The notes under the pieces are model-generated. The model searched no databases and was not told the origin of the DNA. It was given only the letters and a program-made list of their open reading frames with translations. DNA of 15,044 bases from Armatimonadota bacterium (GTDB lineage Bacteria > Armatimonadota > Fervidibacteria > Fervidibacterales > Fervidibacteraceae), in assembly GCA_026419315.1 (NCBI GenBank), contig JANZZQ010000018.1, positions 1 to 15,044 on the forward strand, in the 5' to 3' direction. Position numbers and translations under genes: made by a program. Of this stretch, positions 6,008 to 13,367 are shown piece by piece; positions within the stretch are counted from its first letter, which is position 1, and the number at the start of each line of letters is the position of its first letter.

Positions 6008-6108
6008 CGCGATTCACCTCCTCAACCTAATCTCACGCCGTTGCAAAATTATGGACGGACAACTTCTTTTTGGCATCAGGATTTTTCGGGGAAGGTGAGA
6101 TAGTTGAG

Positions 6109-6972
6109 ATGACAGTTAGCGAGGCTCTCAATTGGGCAACTCAAAAGTTGCTGGAAGCGAGAGTGCCAGAACCTCAAACGGATGCCGAGTGGTTGTTGGC
6201 TCATGTGTTAGGAAGGGGCCGAACCAACTTGAAGTTCAACCGCAAAGAAGTCCTTACTGACGAGCAACGGCGAACTTACGAACGACTGGTTTCGAAGCGA
6301 GCCCAAAGGGTTCCTCTGGCTTACATTATCGGTGAGCAACCTTTTTGCGGTTTGGTTTTGAAGGTTGACGAGCGAGTTATGATACCGAGACAGGAAACGG
6401 AGCAACTGGTGGAACTCGTGAGCGAGCGATTGAAGAAGATAGGAAACGAGCATTTGATGGTTGCTGACATAGGAACCGGTTCGGGAGCGATTGGGTTGGC
6501 TCTTGCTTCAAGGTTTGAGCGGGCGACAGTTTTAGGCGTTGACATTTCCGATGAGGCATTGGAAGTGGCGGAACAAAATGCCAGAAGGCTTGGCTTGACG
6601 AAAAGGTGTGTTTTCCTCAAAGGCGATTTAACCGAACCGCTTGAGGCGATTTTCTCTGTGCCCGTTTTCGACGCTGTTGTCGCCAACTTGCCCTATGTGG
6701 CTGACAGTGAATGGGAGAAATTGGAACCAGAAGTCCGACACTATGAACCCGAAATCGCTTTGAGAGGGGGGACAGATGGCCTTTCAGTGATTTCCCGATT
6801 CGTCCTAAGACCGATTCAACTCTTGTTGGCTTCCCACGGGTTCGTCGCTTTGGAAGTGGGTGCGGGACAAGCACCGAAGGTGCAAAATTTATTGAAGAAG
6901 CGAGGCTGGAAACGGGTGGCTATCTTGAAAGATTTCGCTGGCATCGAGCGCTTTTTGTTCGCTCAGAGGTGA
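6109..6972 (+). CDS. prmC: Release-factor glutamine methyltransferase PrmC (HemK)
   Basis: The 287-residue protein has the PrmC helical N-terminal domain with VPLAYIIGEQPF (68-79) and IPRQETEQLVE (92-102), then a Rossmann methyltransferase fold with motif I DIGTGSGAIGLA (120-131). It methylates the glutamine of the GGQ motif in release factors RF1 and RF2, using SAM. The substrate-binding tetrapeptide, usually NPPY, reads NLPY here (193-196): the asparagine, proline and tyrosine are kept and one proline is replaced by leucine. The frame opens at 6070, but ATG 6109 begins the family N-terminus and has GAAGGTGA 10 bases upstream. It heads a four-gene plus-strand operon. prfA, a frequent neighbour, is absent from the window. 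Confidence 0.94.
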   Translation: MTVSEALNWATQKLLEARVPEPQTDAEWLLAHVLGRGRTNLKFNRKEVLTDEQRRTYERLVSKRAQRVPLAYIIGEQPFCGLVLKVDERVMIPRQETEQLVELVSERLKKIGNEHLMVADIGTGSGAIGLALASRFERATVLGVDISDEALEVAEQNARRLGLTKRCVFLKGDLTEPLEAIFSVPVFDAVVANLPYVADSEWEKLEPEVRHYEPEIALRGGTDGLSVISRFVLRPIQLLLASHGFVALEVGAGQAPKVQNLLKKRGWKRVAILKDFAGIERFLFAQR

Positions 6973-6979
6973 GCGTGAG

Positions 6980-7852
6980 ATGAACTGGCGACGGCAGACC
7001 GAACGGCGGCACTTGGCATCATACTTCGTTTGCGCAATTGTCATTGCCGCGTTCGTGATAGCCACTTGGTGGATTTACACGAGAAACGAGGCATCCCAAA
7101 TGTGGTGGCGTGAAGTTAAGCAGCAACTGGAACCCTCGCGAATCCAACAAAGGTTGAGAGCCACCCGATACTTGCAGGACGCCCAACAAGCTATTGCCAA
7201 CCAGGACTGGGGAAAAGCGGAACAATTGTTGAGACAAGCGACAAAAGTTGACCCTCACAATCGAGAGGCTTGGCAGCTCCTGACCACGGTTTTGGTGCGT
7301 CAAAACAGGTGGGACGAGGCGAAAGAACTGGTGAGTGGGATTCCGGACAGGAAAGTTAAAGCGGAAGCGTTGCTTGTCCTTGCCGATATCGCTTACTTGC
7401 GGCGCGATTGGAAGGAAGCGGAAGCAATATACAAGCAAGTCCTTGAACTGGACCCTAACAACGCAACGGCGCTGAACAATTACGGTTACATGCTCGCTGA
7501 GCTTGGGGAAAAGCTGGACGAAGCGGAGGCAATGATTCGCAAGGCGTTGAAAATTCGTCCCAACGAGCCGGCATTTTGGGATAGTCTCGGTTGGGTTTAC
7601 TACCAACGGGGAAAATACAAAGAGGCTTTGCGTTGGGTTGAAAAGGCGGTGAAGGCTGCTCCAAACGATGCCGAACTGCGATATCATTTGGGCATGATTT
7701 TCTGGAAGTTGGGAGAACGCGAGAAAGCGTTGAGGGAGCTGAGAGAGGCTGTCAAAATAGACCCCGGACACCCACAAGCCAATGAAGCGCTTGAGCAGTT
7801 GGAACAAGAGGAGAAAGAACGGGAGATGAAAGGCGAGACAATTCAGACTTGA
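6980..7852 (+). CDS. Membrane-anchored tetratricopeptide repeat protein
   Basis: The 290-residue protein has a short basic N-terminus, one hydrophobic segment (about 13-33, ASYFVCAIVIAAFVIATWWI) and then five to six TPR units. The clearest are 64-97, 130-163 (WKEAEAIYKQVLELDPNN), 164-197, 198-231 and 232-265, each ending with the D/A-P-N-type turn. The tail is charged. The topology suggests an inner-membrane anchor with the TPR solenoid outside the membrane; TPRs mediate protein-protein contacts, so it is likely a scaffold. The partner is not evident. Its SD, GAGGTGA (6966-6972), contains the prmC stop codon, and the genes are 7 bp apart, so translation is probably coupled. Confidence 0.85.
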   Translation: MNWRRQTERRHLASYFVCAIVIAAFVIATWWIYTRNEASQMWWREVKQQLEPSRIQQRLRATRYLQDAQQAIANQDWGKAEQLLRQATKVDPHNREAWQLLTTVLVRQNRWDEAKELVSGIPDRKVKAEALLVLADIAYLRRDWKEAEAIYKQVLELDPNNATALNNYGYMLAELGEKLDEAEAMIRKALKIRPNEPAFWDSLGWVYYQRGKYKEALRWVEKAVKAAPNDAELRYHLGMIFWKLGEREKALRELREAVKIDPGHPQANEALEQLEQEEKEREMKGETIQT

Positions 7853-7862
7853 ATCTCGGGGA

Positions 7863-8513
7863 GTGAGGGCATTGAGCCTTTTAGTCGATAGCGTCATTGT
7901 CAGCCCATTCCAAACCAACTGCTACATCATCGCGTGTCCCAAAACGAAGAAAGGGATAATTATTGACCCCGGCGACGAACCCGAGCGGATTTTGGCGGTA
8001 ACACGGTTTCACCAAATCACCGTCACCGCCATAGTTTCAACTCACGGACATTTGGACCATGTTTTAGCGGTCGGTGCCGTGAAAGAAGCGACAGGAGCCC
8101 CCTTTTTGCTGTCGGAACTAGACCTGCCAATCGCCCAAAGCGCTCACATTCAGGCTCGGCTTTACGATTGGTTTGCAGAACCTGTGCCCGCTCCAGATGA
8201 CTTTTTGCAGGAGGGTCAGACCTTGACAGTTGGTGAAATTTCGTTCCAAGTCATTCACTTGCCCGGACACACACCAGGGCACATCGCCCTTTACTTTGAA
8301 GATGATGATGGCACTAAACACTTATTCTCCGGCGATGTCTTATTTGCAGGGAGTGTCGGTCGGACGGATTTGCCCGGCGGGAATTGGTGGCAATTGCAAA
8401 ATTCTTTGAAACGCTTAATGTCTTTGCCTGAAGAAACGATAGTTTATTCGGGTCACGGGCGACGGACGACAATTGGCGAAGAGCGGCGATATAATCCTTT
8501 CGTGCCAAAGTAA
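7863..8513 (+). CDS. MBL-fold metal hydrolase, glyoxalase II-like
   Basis: The 216-residue protein has every metal-binding motif of the glyoxalase II-type metallo-beta-lactamase fold: THGHLDH (60-66), H136 in LPGHTPGH, D158 in FSGDVLFAGSVGRTDL, and H198 in YSGHGRRTTIGEE. It ends NPFVPK, close to the common NPF terminus. Members hydrolyse thioesters such as S-lactoylglutathione or related acyl-thiols, or have other hydrolase roles; the natural substrate cannot be told from sequence. It lacks the long C-terminal glutathione-binding domain of classical glyoxalase II. The start is GTG 7863 (SD GGGGA close by); TTG 7872 is possible. It sits 10 bp after the TPR gene and 12 bp before the next gene. 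Confidence 0.92.
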   Translation: MRALSLLVDSVIVSPFQTNCYIIACPKTKKGIIIDPGDEPERILAVTRFHQITVTAIVSTHGHLDHVLAVGAVKEATGAPFLLSELDLPIAQSAHIQARLYDWFAEPVPAPDDFLQEGQTLTVGEISFQVIHLPGHTPGHIALYFEDDDGTKHLFSGDVLFAGSVGRTDLPGGNWWQLQNSLKRLMSLPEETIVYSGHGRRTTIGEERRYNPFVPK

Positions 8514-8525
8514 GGGGGAAGAAGG

Positions 8526-9272
8526 ATGGGACGAAAACCTAAGGCTCAAACCAAACTCTCCTCTCGTTCTCGCAGGAAGGCCATCAAACAAAAAGAGACA
8601 CAATCACTGCCGTCAACCCTCCAATCTGGCGAGATGGAAGAAGTCTCGGAACGAGAGGAGACAACCAACGAGGAAAAAGCTATCGTCGTTCGCGGGCGCG
8701 AAGCAGTTCGTGAAGTTTTGGAGATGGTAGCTCAAATGCCATATCCAGGAGTTGGTTTGAGGACTATTGCCGGTATCTTGCGGGGGGAGACAAGGGCTAA
8801 TTGGCTCAGTTACATTGCCCGCACCGAAAGTTGGGGAGTTTTTTTCCCTAACCCCCTCCCCGTTGTTGAGAGTTTCATAAGGGACCTCATCCGCTCCGGA
8901 TACTTGGAAGGCTCCCATTTCATTCGCCTAACAGAAAGGGGACAAAGGGTGCTTGAAAATCAAGAGACCCCTTCGGTTCGCCGAAGGTTGAAACTCGTCT
9001 CGCGGAAAGTCCGCCCACTTCTTTGGAAGCTGTTGTTGCTGAGGGCAAGATTGGTCAATGAACGCAAAGCCCCAGGGCTTTTTAAAGACGAAGTTTTGCT
9101 TCAACTTCTGGAAAAGCAACCAACGACTTTGGACGAACTAAAGCAAATCAAGGGGGTCGGCGAATTCATCGTCCAAAGGTTGGGCGAGGAAATCATCCAG
9201 CTCATCAACTCCTTCCGAAGCAACGCAAAGAATGAGGGCAAGAATTCCGCAGGAACGGGTTCAAACGCCTGA
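8526..9272 (+). CDS. RQC-HRDC protein: RecQ C-terminal domains without the helicase
   Basis: The 248-residue protein has three parts. Residues 1-55 are basic then acidic, low in hydrophobics and probably disordered. Residues 56-145 resemble the RQC winged helix of RecQ helicases: REVLEMVAQMPYPGVGLRTI, then AGILRG, a Y-I-A-R/W-G-V-F segment, VVESFIRDLIRSGYLE and IRLTERGQRVL. Residues 163-232 resemble an HRDC domain, with PTTLDELKQIKGVGEFIVQR near its end. In RecQ these domains bind duplex, fork, Holliday-junction or G4 DNA and follow a DExH helicase core; no helicase motifs are present here. The gene has its own start ATG and a GGGGGAAG SD, so it is not obviously a broken recQ. Its 3' end overlaps the convergent kinase gene by 12 bp. 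A structure-specific DNA-binding role is inference. Confidence 0.78.
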   Translation: MGRKPKAQTKLSSRSRRKAIKQKETQSLPSTLQSGEMEEVSEREETTNEEKAIVVRGREAVREVLEMVAQMPYPGVGLRTIAGILRGETRANWLSYIARTESWGVFFPNPLPVVESFIRDLIRSGYLEGSHFIRLTERGQRVLENQETPSVRRRLKLVSRKVRPLLWKLLLLRARLVNERKAPGLFKDEVLLQLLEKQPTTLDELKQIKGVGEFIVQRLGEEIIQLINSFRSNAKNEGKNSAGTGSNA

Positions 9273-10352
9273 TTTTGATCCGGAAGCTACGGCCGTTTCT
9301 TTGATTTGTTCAACCTGAGGGACGGAAAGAGGCACGACAAAGTGCACGGTTGTCCCCTTGCCGACTTCACTCTCTATCCAGATTCTACCGCCGTGGGCTT
9401 CAACCGCTAATTTGCAGAAAGTTAAACCCAAACCAGTTCCCACAGCAGCCCCGGCTTTTCGCGCCTCAACTTGCACGAAGCGGTCGAAAATTCGTTCCAA
9501 ATACTCTTTCGGAATCCCAGGCCCTTGGTCTTTGACGGAAAAATGGATCCAGCCATCATCCATCACTACCGAGAGTGAAATTGTGCCACCATTGGGGGTA
9601 TACTTGAGTGCGTTGCTGAGCAAGTTAACGAGGACGCGAATTAGGACCCAACGGTCAGCTACCATCTTGTGTGGAACTTCAGGAGCAAAATCAACTTGCA
9701 GGGCAACGCTATTTTGACGAGCCCAAAGTTGAACTTGCCTGACTGCTTCCCCAACTGCTTCGTGTGGGTCAAATTCTTTCAGGTAGAGGGGAAACTTGCC
9801 CTCTTCCAACTTCCGAAGGTCAAGAATGGAGTTAACCATGGTCAGCAACCGATGGGCCCCAATAAGGGCAAGTTCAATCAACTCCCTGTCCTCCGCCTTT
9901 AAATCTTCCTCCGTTGAAACCAACAGAGTCTCCAGCCCGCTGATAATGTTGGTGAGAGGGGAACGAAGGTCATGGACCAAAAACTCAATGAGGGCGTCTC
10001 TCAGGTGCTCCTGGTCTTGAAGTCTTCTGGTGACTTCCTTGAAAGAGCTTGCCTGCCACTGCAAGTAACCCAAAATCCCACCCCAGCCGATAAAACCAAT
10101 TATCCAACCGAACAAAATTTCCGTTCCCCAAGTCCTCGCTGTGGGTGAGACCCAAAGGAGCATCAGTCCCGCAGCGCCACCTGCAACTATGCCGCCTAAT
10201 GTTTCAAAGGCAATGGCTGCAGCCGAGATTGGAATCAAGTAGACAGACCAAATAGGCAAAGCTTCCTCAAGTTGAGCGTCCCACACCCCCACAGCCAGCA
10301 AAGACAAACAAATCAAAACCCCTGTGAGTAGCTTTTTCAGTTTCGCGCTCAT
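9261..10352 (-). CDS. Membrane-bound sensor histidine kinase, apparently orphan
   Basis: The 363-residue protein starts with about four hydrophobic segments (roughly 8-24, 34-50, 54-70, 77-98) with only short loops, so the sensor is membrane-embedded rather than periplasmic. A short helix leads to the HisKA dimerisation domain, with the phospho-accepting H127 in EFLVHDLRSPLTN. The ATPase domain has the N box NLLSNALKY (243-251), G1 DQGPGIP (275-281), the F box FDRFVQ, and G2 GTGLGL (305-310). I start at ATG 10352, since the open frame upstream runs into mutS with no kinase features; the SD is weak (GGGG, 7 bases upstream). No response regulator is next to it. It lies 43 bp downstream of mutS on the same strand and may be cotranscribed with it. 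Confidence 0.92.
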   Translation of the reverse strand: MSAKLKKLLTGVLICLSLLAVGVWDAQLEEALPIWSVYLIPISAAAIAFETLGGIVAGGAAGLMLLWVSPTARTWGTEILFGWIIGFIGWGGILGYLQWQASSFKEVTRRLQDQEHLRDALIEFLVHDLRSPLTNIISGLETLLVSTEEDLKAEDRELIELALIGAHRLLTMVNSILDLRKLEEGKFPLYLKEFDPHEAVGEAVRQVQLWARQNSVALQVDFAPEVPHKMVADRWVLIRVLVNLLSNALKYTPNGGTISLSVVMDDGWIHFSVKDQGPGIPKEYLERIFDRFVQVEARKAGAAVGTGLGLTFCKLAVEAHGGRIWIESEVGKGTTVHFVVPLSVPQVEQIKETAVASGSKSGV

Positions 10353-10395
10353 ACTCCATCCCCGATGAAAGAATCGTCTGACGAGGCTGTAAAGT

Positions 10396-13041
10396 TTAGC
10401 CCAACTCGTCAAGTTTTCGTTTGAGCTCGTATATGAGCGAGAGGGCTTCGCGTGGGGTGAGGCTGTCGGGGTCAATTTGTTTCAACCGCTCCAAAACCGG
10501 GTGCGGTGCGAATTCAAACAAGCGCAGTTGAACTGGTGTTGTGATGAGTTGTGTTGCTGTTTTCGGCGGCGCAACTATTTTTTGGTCGTTACTTTCGAGG
10601 GTCACCAAAATCTCTTTCGCCCGTTCAACAACCCTTTCTGGCAAACCAGCCAACCGAGCCACCTGGATGCCGTAGCTTCTGTCAGTTCCGCCCGGCACAA
10701 TGCGATACAAAAACACCACCTTGTCGCCTTCTTCCAACACATTAGCCCGGTAATTTTTGACCCTTGGCAACAAGTTTTCAAGTTCGTTGAGGTGGTGATA
10801 ATGAGTAGCGAACAAACACTTGCACCCGATCCGGTGCAACTCTTCCGCCACAGCCCAAGCGATGGCTATGCCATCGTAGGTTGAAGTTCCCCGCCCAATT
10901 TCGTCAATGAGGACTAAACTCCGCTCTGTTGCGTTGTGCAAAATGTTCGCCGTCTCCGACATCTCAACCATGAAGGTGCTCTGACCGCGAATGAGCTCGT
11001 CGTGAGCGCCGACGCGAGTGAAAATTCGGTCAACGATGCCTATCTTTGCCTCCCTCGCCGGCACAAAACTGCCAATTTGCGCCATTAAGACAATCAAAGC
11101 GACTTGACGAAGATATGTGCTCTTACCTGCCGCGTTTGGTCCTGTGATGATGAGAAGTTGGTTCTCTCGGTTGTCCAAGAGGCAATCGTTCGGCACAAAG
11201 GGTTTGTCTCGTTGGACTTGTTCAATAACGGGATGGCGGCCTTCCCTGATAACGATTTCGTCGCTGTCATCAACGACGGGGCGTGTGTAGTGGTTTTTGG
11301 CGGCGACCTCCGCCAGTGACGCTAAAATATCCAACTCCGCAATAGCTCTAGCGGTCTCTAAAAGTTCGTGGCTTCGTTGTGCAACTTCTTGCCTCAGTTC
11401 AACGAATAACTGGTATTCCAACTGTCCAATGCGCTCTTCCGCTCCCAACACTTTGCTCTCCAGCTGCTTGAGTTCTGGCGTCACAAATCTCTCAACATCC
11501 GTTAGGGTTTGTTTGCGGATGTAATCTTTTGGCACAAGGTGCAAGTTTGCTTTCGTAACTTCGATGTAGTAACCGAAAACCTGGTTGTAGCCGACCCTCA
11601 AGTTTTTGATGCCTGTCCGTTCACGTTCTTTCGCTTCAAGCGAAGCGATCAGTTCCTTACCGTGTTGAGCGATGTATCGGAGTTCGTCCAATTCAGGGTG
11701 GTAGCCGTCGCGGAAAATTCCGCCCTCGGTCATCCGTTGAGGCGGGTTGTCAACAAGCGCGTTTTCAAGCCGCTGACACAAATCTTCAGCGGTGTGCAGT
11801 CGATTGTAAATGCTTTGCAACAAAGCGGGCAAAGGTTTTGAGCCGACAATTTCCCTCAATTTGGGGATGATTTGGAGAGCCGACCTGATTTGGGCTAAAT
11901 CTCGTGGGTTGGCTGTTCCCGTCCCAACCCTTGCCACCAACCTCTCCAAATCAGGCACGCTTTTGAGCGCGTTGCGAATTTCCTCGCGCCAAAAGGTATC
12001 GCGGTAAAGGGCTTCAACGGCGTCAAGTCGTTCGTTGATACGTTCAACACTCAACAATGGCTGCAAAATCCATTTCCTCAACAAACGGCCTCCCATCGGA
12101 GTGACCGTCTCATCTAAAACCCAAAGTAAAGTCCCATAAACGCCTCCATCGCGTAACGATTGCACTAACTCCAAATTTCGCCTTGTGGCGTTGTCAAGCA
12201 GCATGAACTCACCGATACTGTAAGTGCTCAAAGTTTTCAGGTGTTCCAAAGCCGAAAGTTGGGTCCGGCGCAAATAGGCAACAATGGAAGCGGCTGCCTT
12301 GATGGCGAGGTTCATACCTGTCACGCCGAAGCCGTCCAAAGTTGCAATTTGAAAGTGTTCACAAAGTAAGCGTTCGGGTTCAGTGAAGGGGTCAAGGTCA
12401 AAAGTCGTCAAGGTCGCATTCTCACAAACTTCTTTGATCCGAGCGACGAAGTTTTCGTCGCTTGACAAATTTTCAGGCAACAAGATTTCCGCAGGTTGCA
12501 ACCTTGTCAGTTCGTCCCACAACTCTTTTGCGCTCAACTCCGTCACCGCGAATTCGCCCGTTGAAACTTCCGCAACCGCCAAACCGAACTTGCCCTCAAT
12601 TTGCCCCGTCCCCCGTCCCTCGTCCCTCGTCCCACAAACTGCCACCAAAAAGTTGTATTGCTTCGCTTCAAGGAAGGCTTCTTCAACGAGAGTGCCCGGC
12701 GTCAAAACACGGGTGACATCTCGGTGGACAAGTCGCTTTTTGGGGCTCGGCTCTTCAAGTTGGTCGCATATGGCAACTTTGTAGCCCGCTTCCAATAACT
12801 TTGCGATGTATCGTTCAACGGCGTGGTGTGGAACTCCGCACATTGGAACGCGATTGCCCTTGCCAATTTCACGCGAAGTCAGCACCAATTGCAGAACTTG
12901 GGACCCGACCTTTGCGTCCTCGCCAAACATTTCGTAAAAATCCCCGAGCCGGAAAAGGACCAAAACATCGGGATAGCGAGCCTTTATCGCCTGGTATTGT
13001 CGAAACATCGGTGTTAGTTTTTCGTGCCGACCGTCAGCCAT
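10396..13041 (-). CDS. mutS: DNA mismatch repair protein MutS
   Basis: The 881-residue protein is a complete MutS. The mismatch-reading F35-Y36-E37 lies in GDFYEMF near the N-terminus. The connector, lever and clamp domains follow (LRVGYNQVFGYYIEVTKANL near 481-500). The ATPase has Walker A GPNAAGKST (634-642) and Walker B/D-loop LVLIDEIGRGTSTYDG (709-724). MutS recognises mismatches and recruits MutL. The frame is open for 38 codons further upstream, but ATG 13041 has a GAGGTG SD and begins the family N-terminus. The loop at 137-147 carries an insertion encoded by a 7-bp tandem repeat. mutL, a frequent neighbour, is not adjacent. Confidence 0.97.
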   Translation of the reverse strand: MADGRHEKLTPMFRQYQAIKARYPDVLVLFRLGDFYEMFGEDAKVGSQVLQLVLTSREIGKGNRVPMCGVPHHAVERYIAKLLEAGYKVAICDQLEEPSPKKRLVHRDVTRVLTPGTLVEEAFLEAKQYNFLVAVCGTRDEGRGTGQIEGKFGLAVAEVSTGEFAVTELSAKELWDELTRLQPAEILLPENLSSDENFVARIKEVCENATLTTFDLDPFTEPERLLCEHFQIATLDGFGVTGMNLAIKAAASIVAYLRRTQLSALEHLKTLSTYSIGEFMLLDNATRRNLELVQSLRDGGVYGTLLWVLDETVTPMGGRLLRKWILQPLLSVERINERLDAVEALYRDTFWREEIRNALKSVPDLERLVARVGTGTANPRDLAQIRSALQIIPKLREIVGSKPLPALLQSIYNRLHTAEDLCQRLENALVDNPPQRMTEGGIFRDGYHPELDELRYIAQHGKELIASLEAKERERTGIKNLRVGYNQVFGYYIEVTKANLHLVPKDYIRKQTLTDVERFVTPELKQLESKVLGAEERIGQLEYQLFVELRQEVAQRSHELLETARAIAELDILASLAEVAAKNHYTRPVVDDSDEIVIREGRHPVIEQVQRDKPFVPNDCLLDNRENQLLIITGPNAAGKSTYLRQVALIVLMAQIGSFVPAREAKIGIVDRIFTRVGAHDELIRGQSTFMVEMSETANILHNATERSLVLIDEIGRGTSTYDGIAIAWAVAEELHRIGCKCLFATHYHHLNELENLLPRVKNYRANVLEEGDKVVFLYRIVPGGTDRSYGIQVARLAGLPERVVERAKEILVTLESNDQKIVAPPKTATQLITTPVQLRLFEFAPHPVLERLKQIDPDSLTPREALSLIYELKRKLDELG
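12604..12633. repeat. Heptanucleotide tandem repeat (four units) inside mutS
   Basis: Four consecutive 7-bp units are present: CCCCGTC, CCCCGTC, CCTCGTC, CCTCGTC (12604-12631), followed by CC of a fifth. On the coding strand the unit is GGGACG plus A or G. It encodes residues 137-146 (GTRDEGRGTG), a surface-loop insertion between two strands of the MutS connector region. Because 7 is not a multiple of 3, gain or loss of one unit would shift the frame. Confidence 0.9.
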
Positions 13042-13367
13042 TACCGAACACCTCGTCGTCGCTCCCTCATTTGCCTTCCAGTCACGTGCCGTTGATCTTG
13101 AAAAAATTCCCGCCGCTTTCCGCTGCGATAAACCGAAAACCAAAACGGTGAACACAAGCTTGATGCCTTTTCACTTCTATTTTGGCACTTGCCTGCACCG
13201 ACAAATGAAGAACCTTGACAAAATTTAGGTTGAAACTGCGATGGATTCGCGAGACTGTTTGGACGATGTGCCAAAATTATGTTGCCCATGCAATTTGAGC
13301 AAAGTTTATCGAAAATTTCCCGTCATAGTGGCCGATTTCAAGGCAAAAACATGGGGTGCTAACGGGG
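13042..13367. other. Divergent intergenic region between mutS and rimO
   Basis: This 326-bp stretch separates the divergent mutS and rimO starts. I see no gene: the open frames on both strands have no recognisable protein features, and the in-frame extension upstream of mutS is unlike MutS. A TTGACA hexamer is present on the plus strand at 13215-13220 but lacks a good -10 at 16-18 bp. A weak TTGTCG/AATAGA pair can be drawn for mutS. Promoters for both genes must lie here but I cannot place them with confidence. Confidence 0.5.

Noticed and set aside
7019..7918. 299-codon open frame on the minus strand
   Set aside because: Antisense to the TPR gene; the TPR repeats, SD and operon spacing support the plus strand only.
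13042..13155. N-terminal extension of mutS by 38 codons
   Set aside because: The extension does not resemble MutS and the SD at the internal ATG gives a standard N-terminus.
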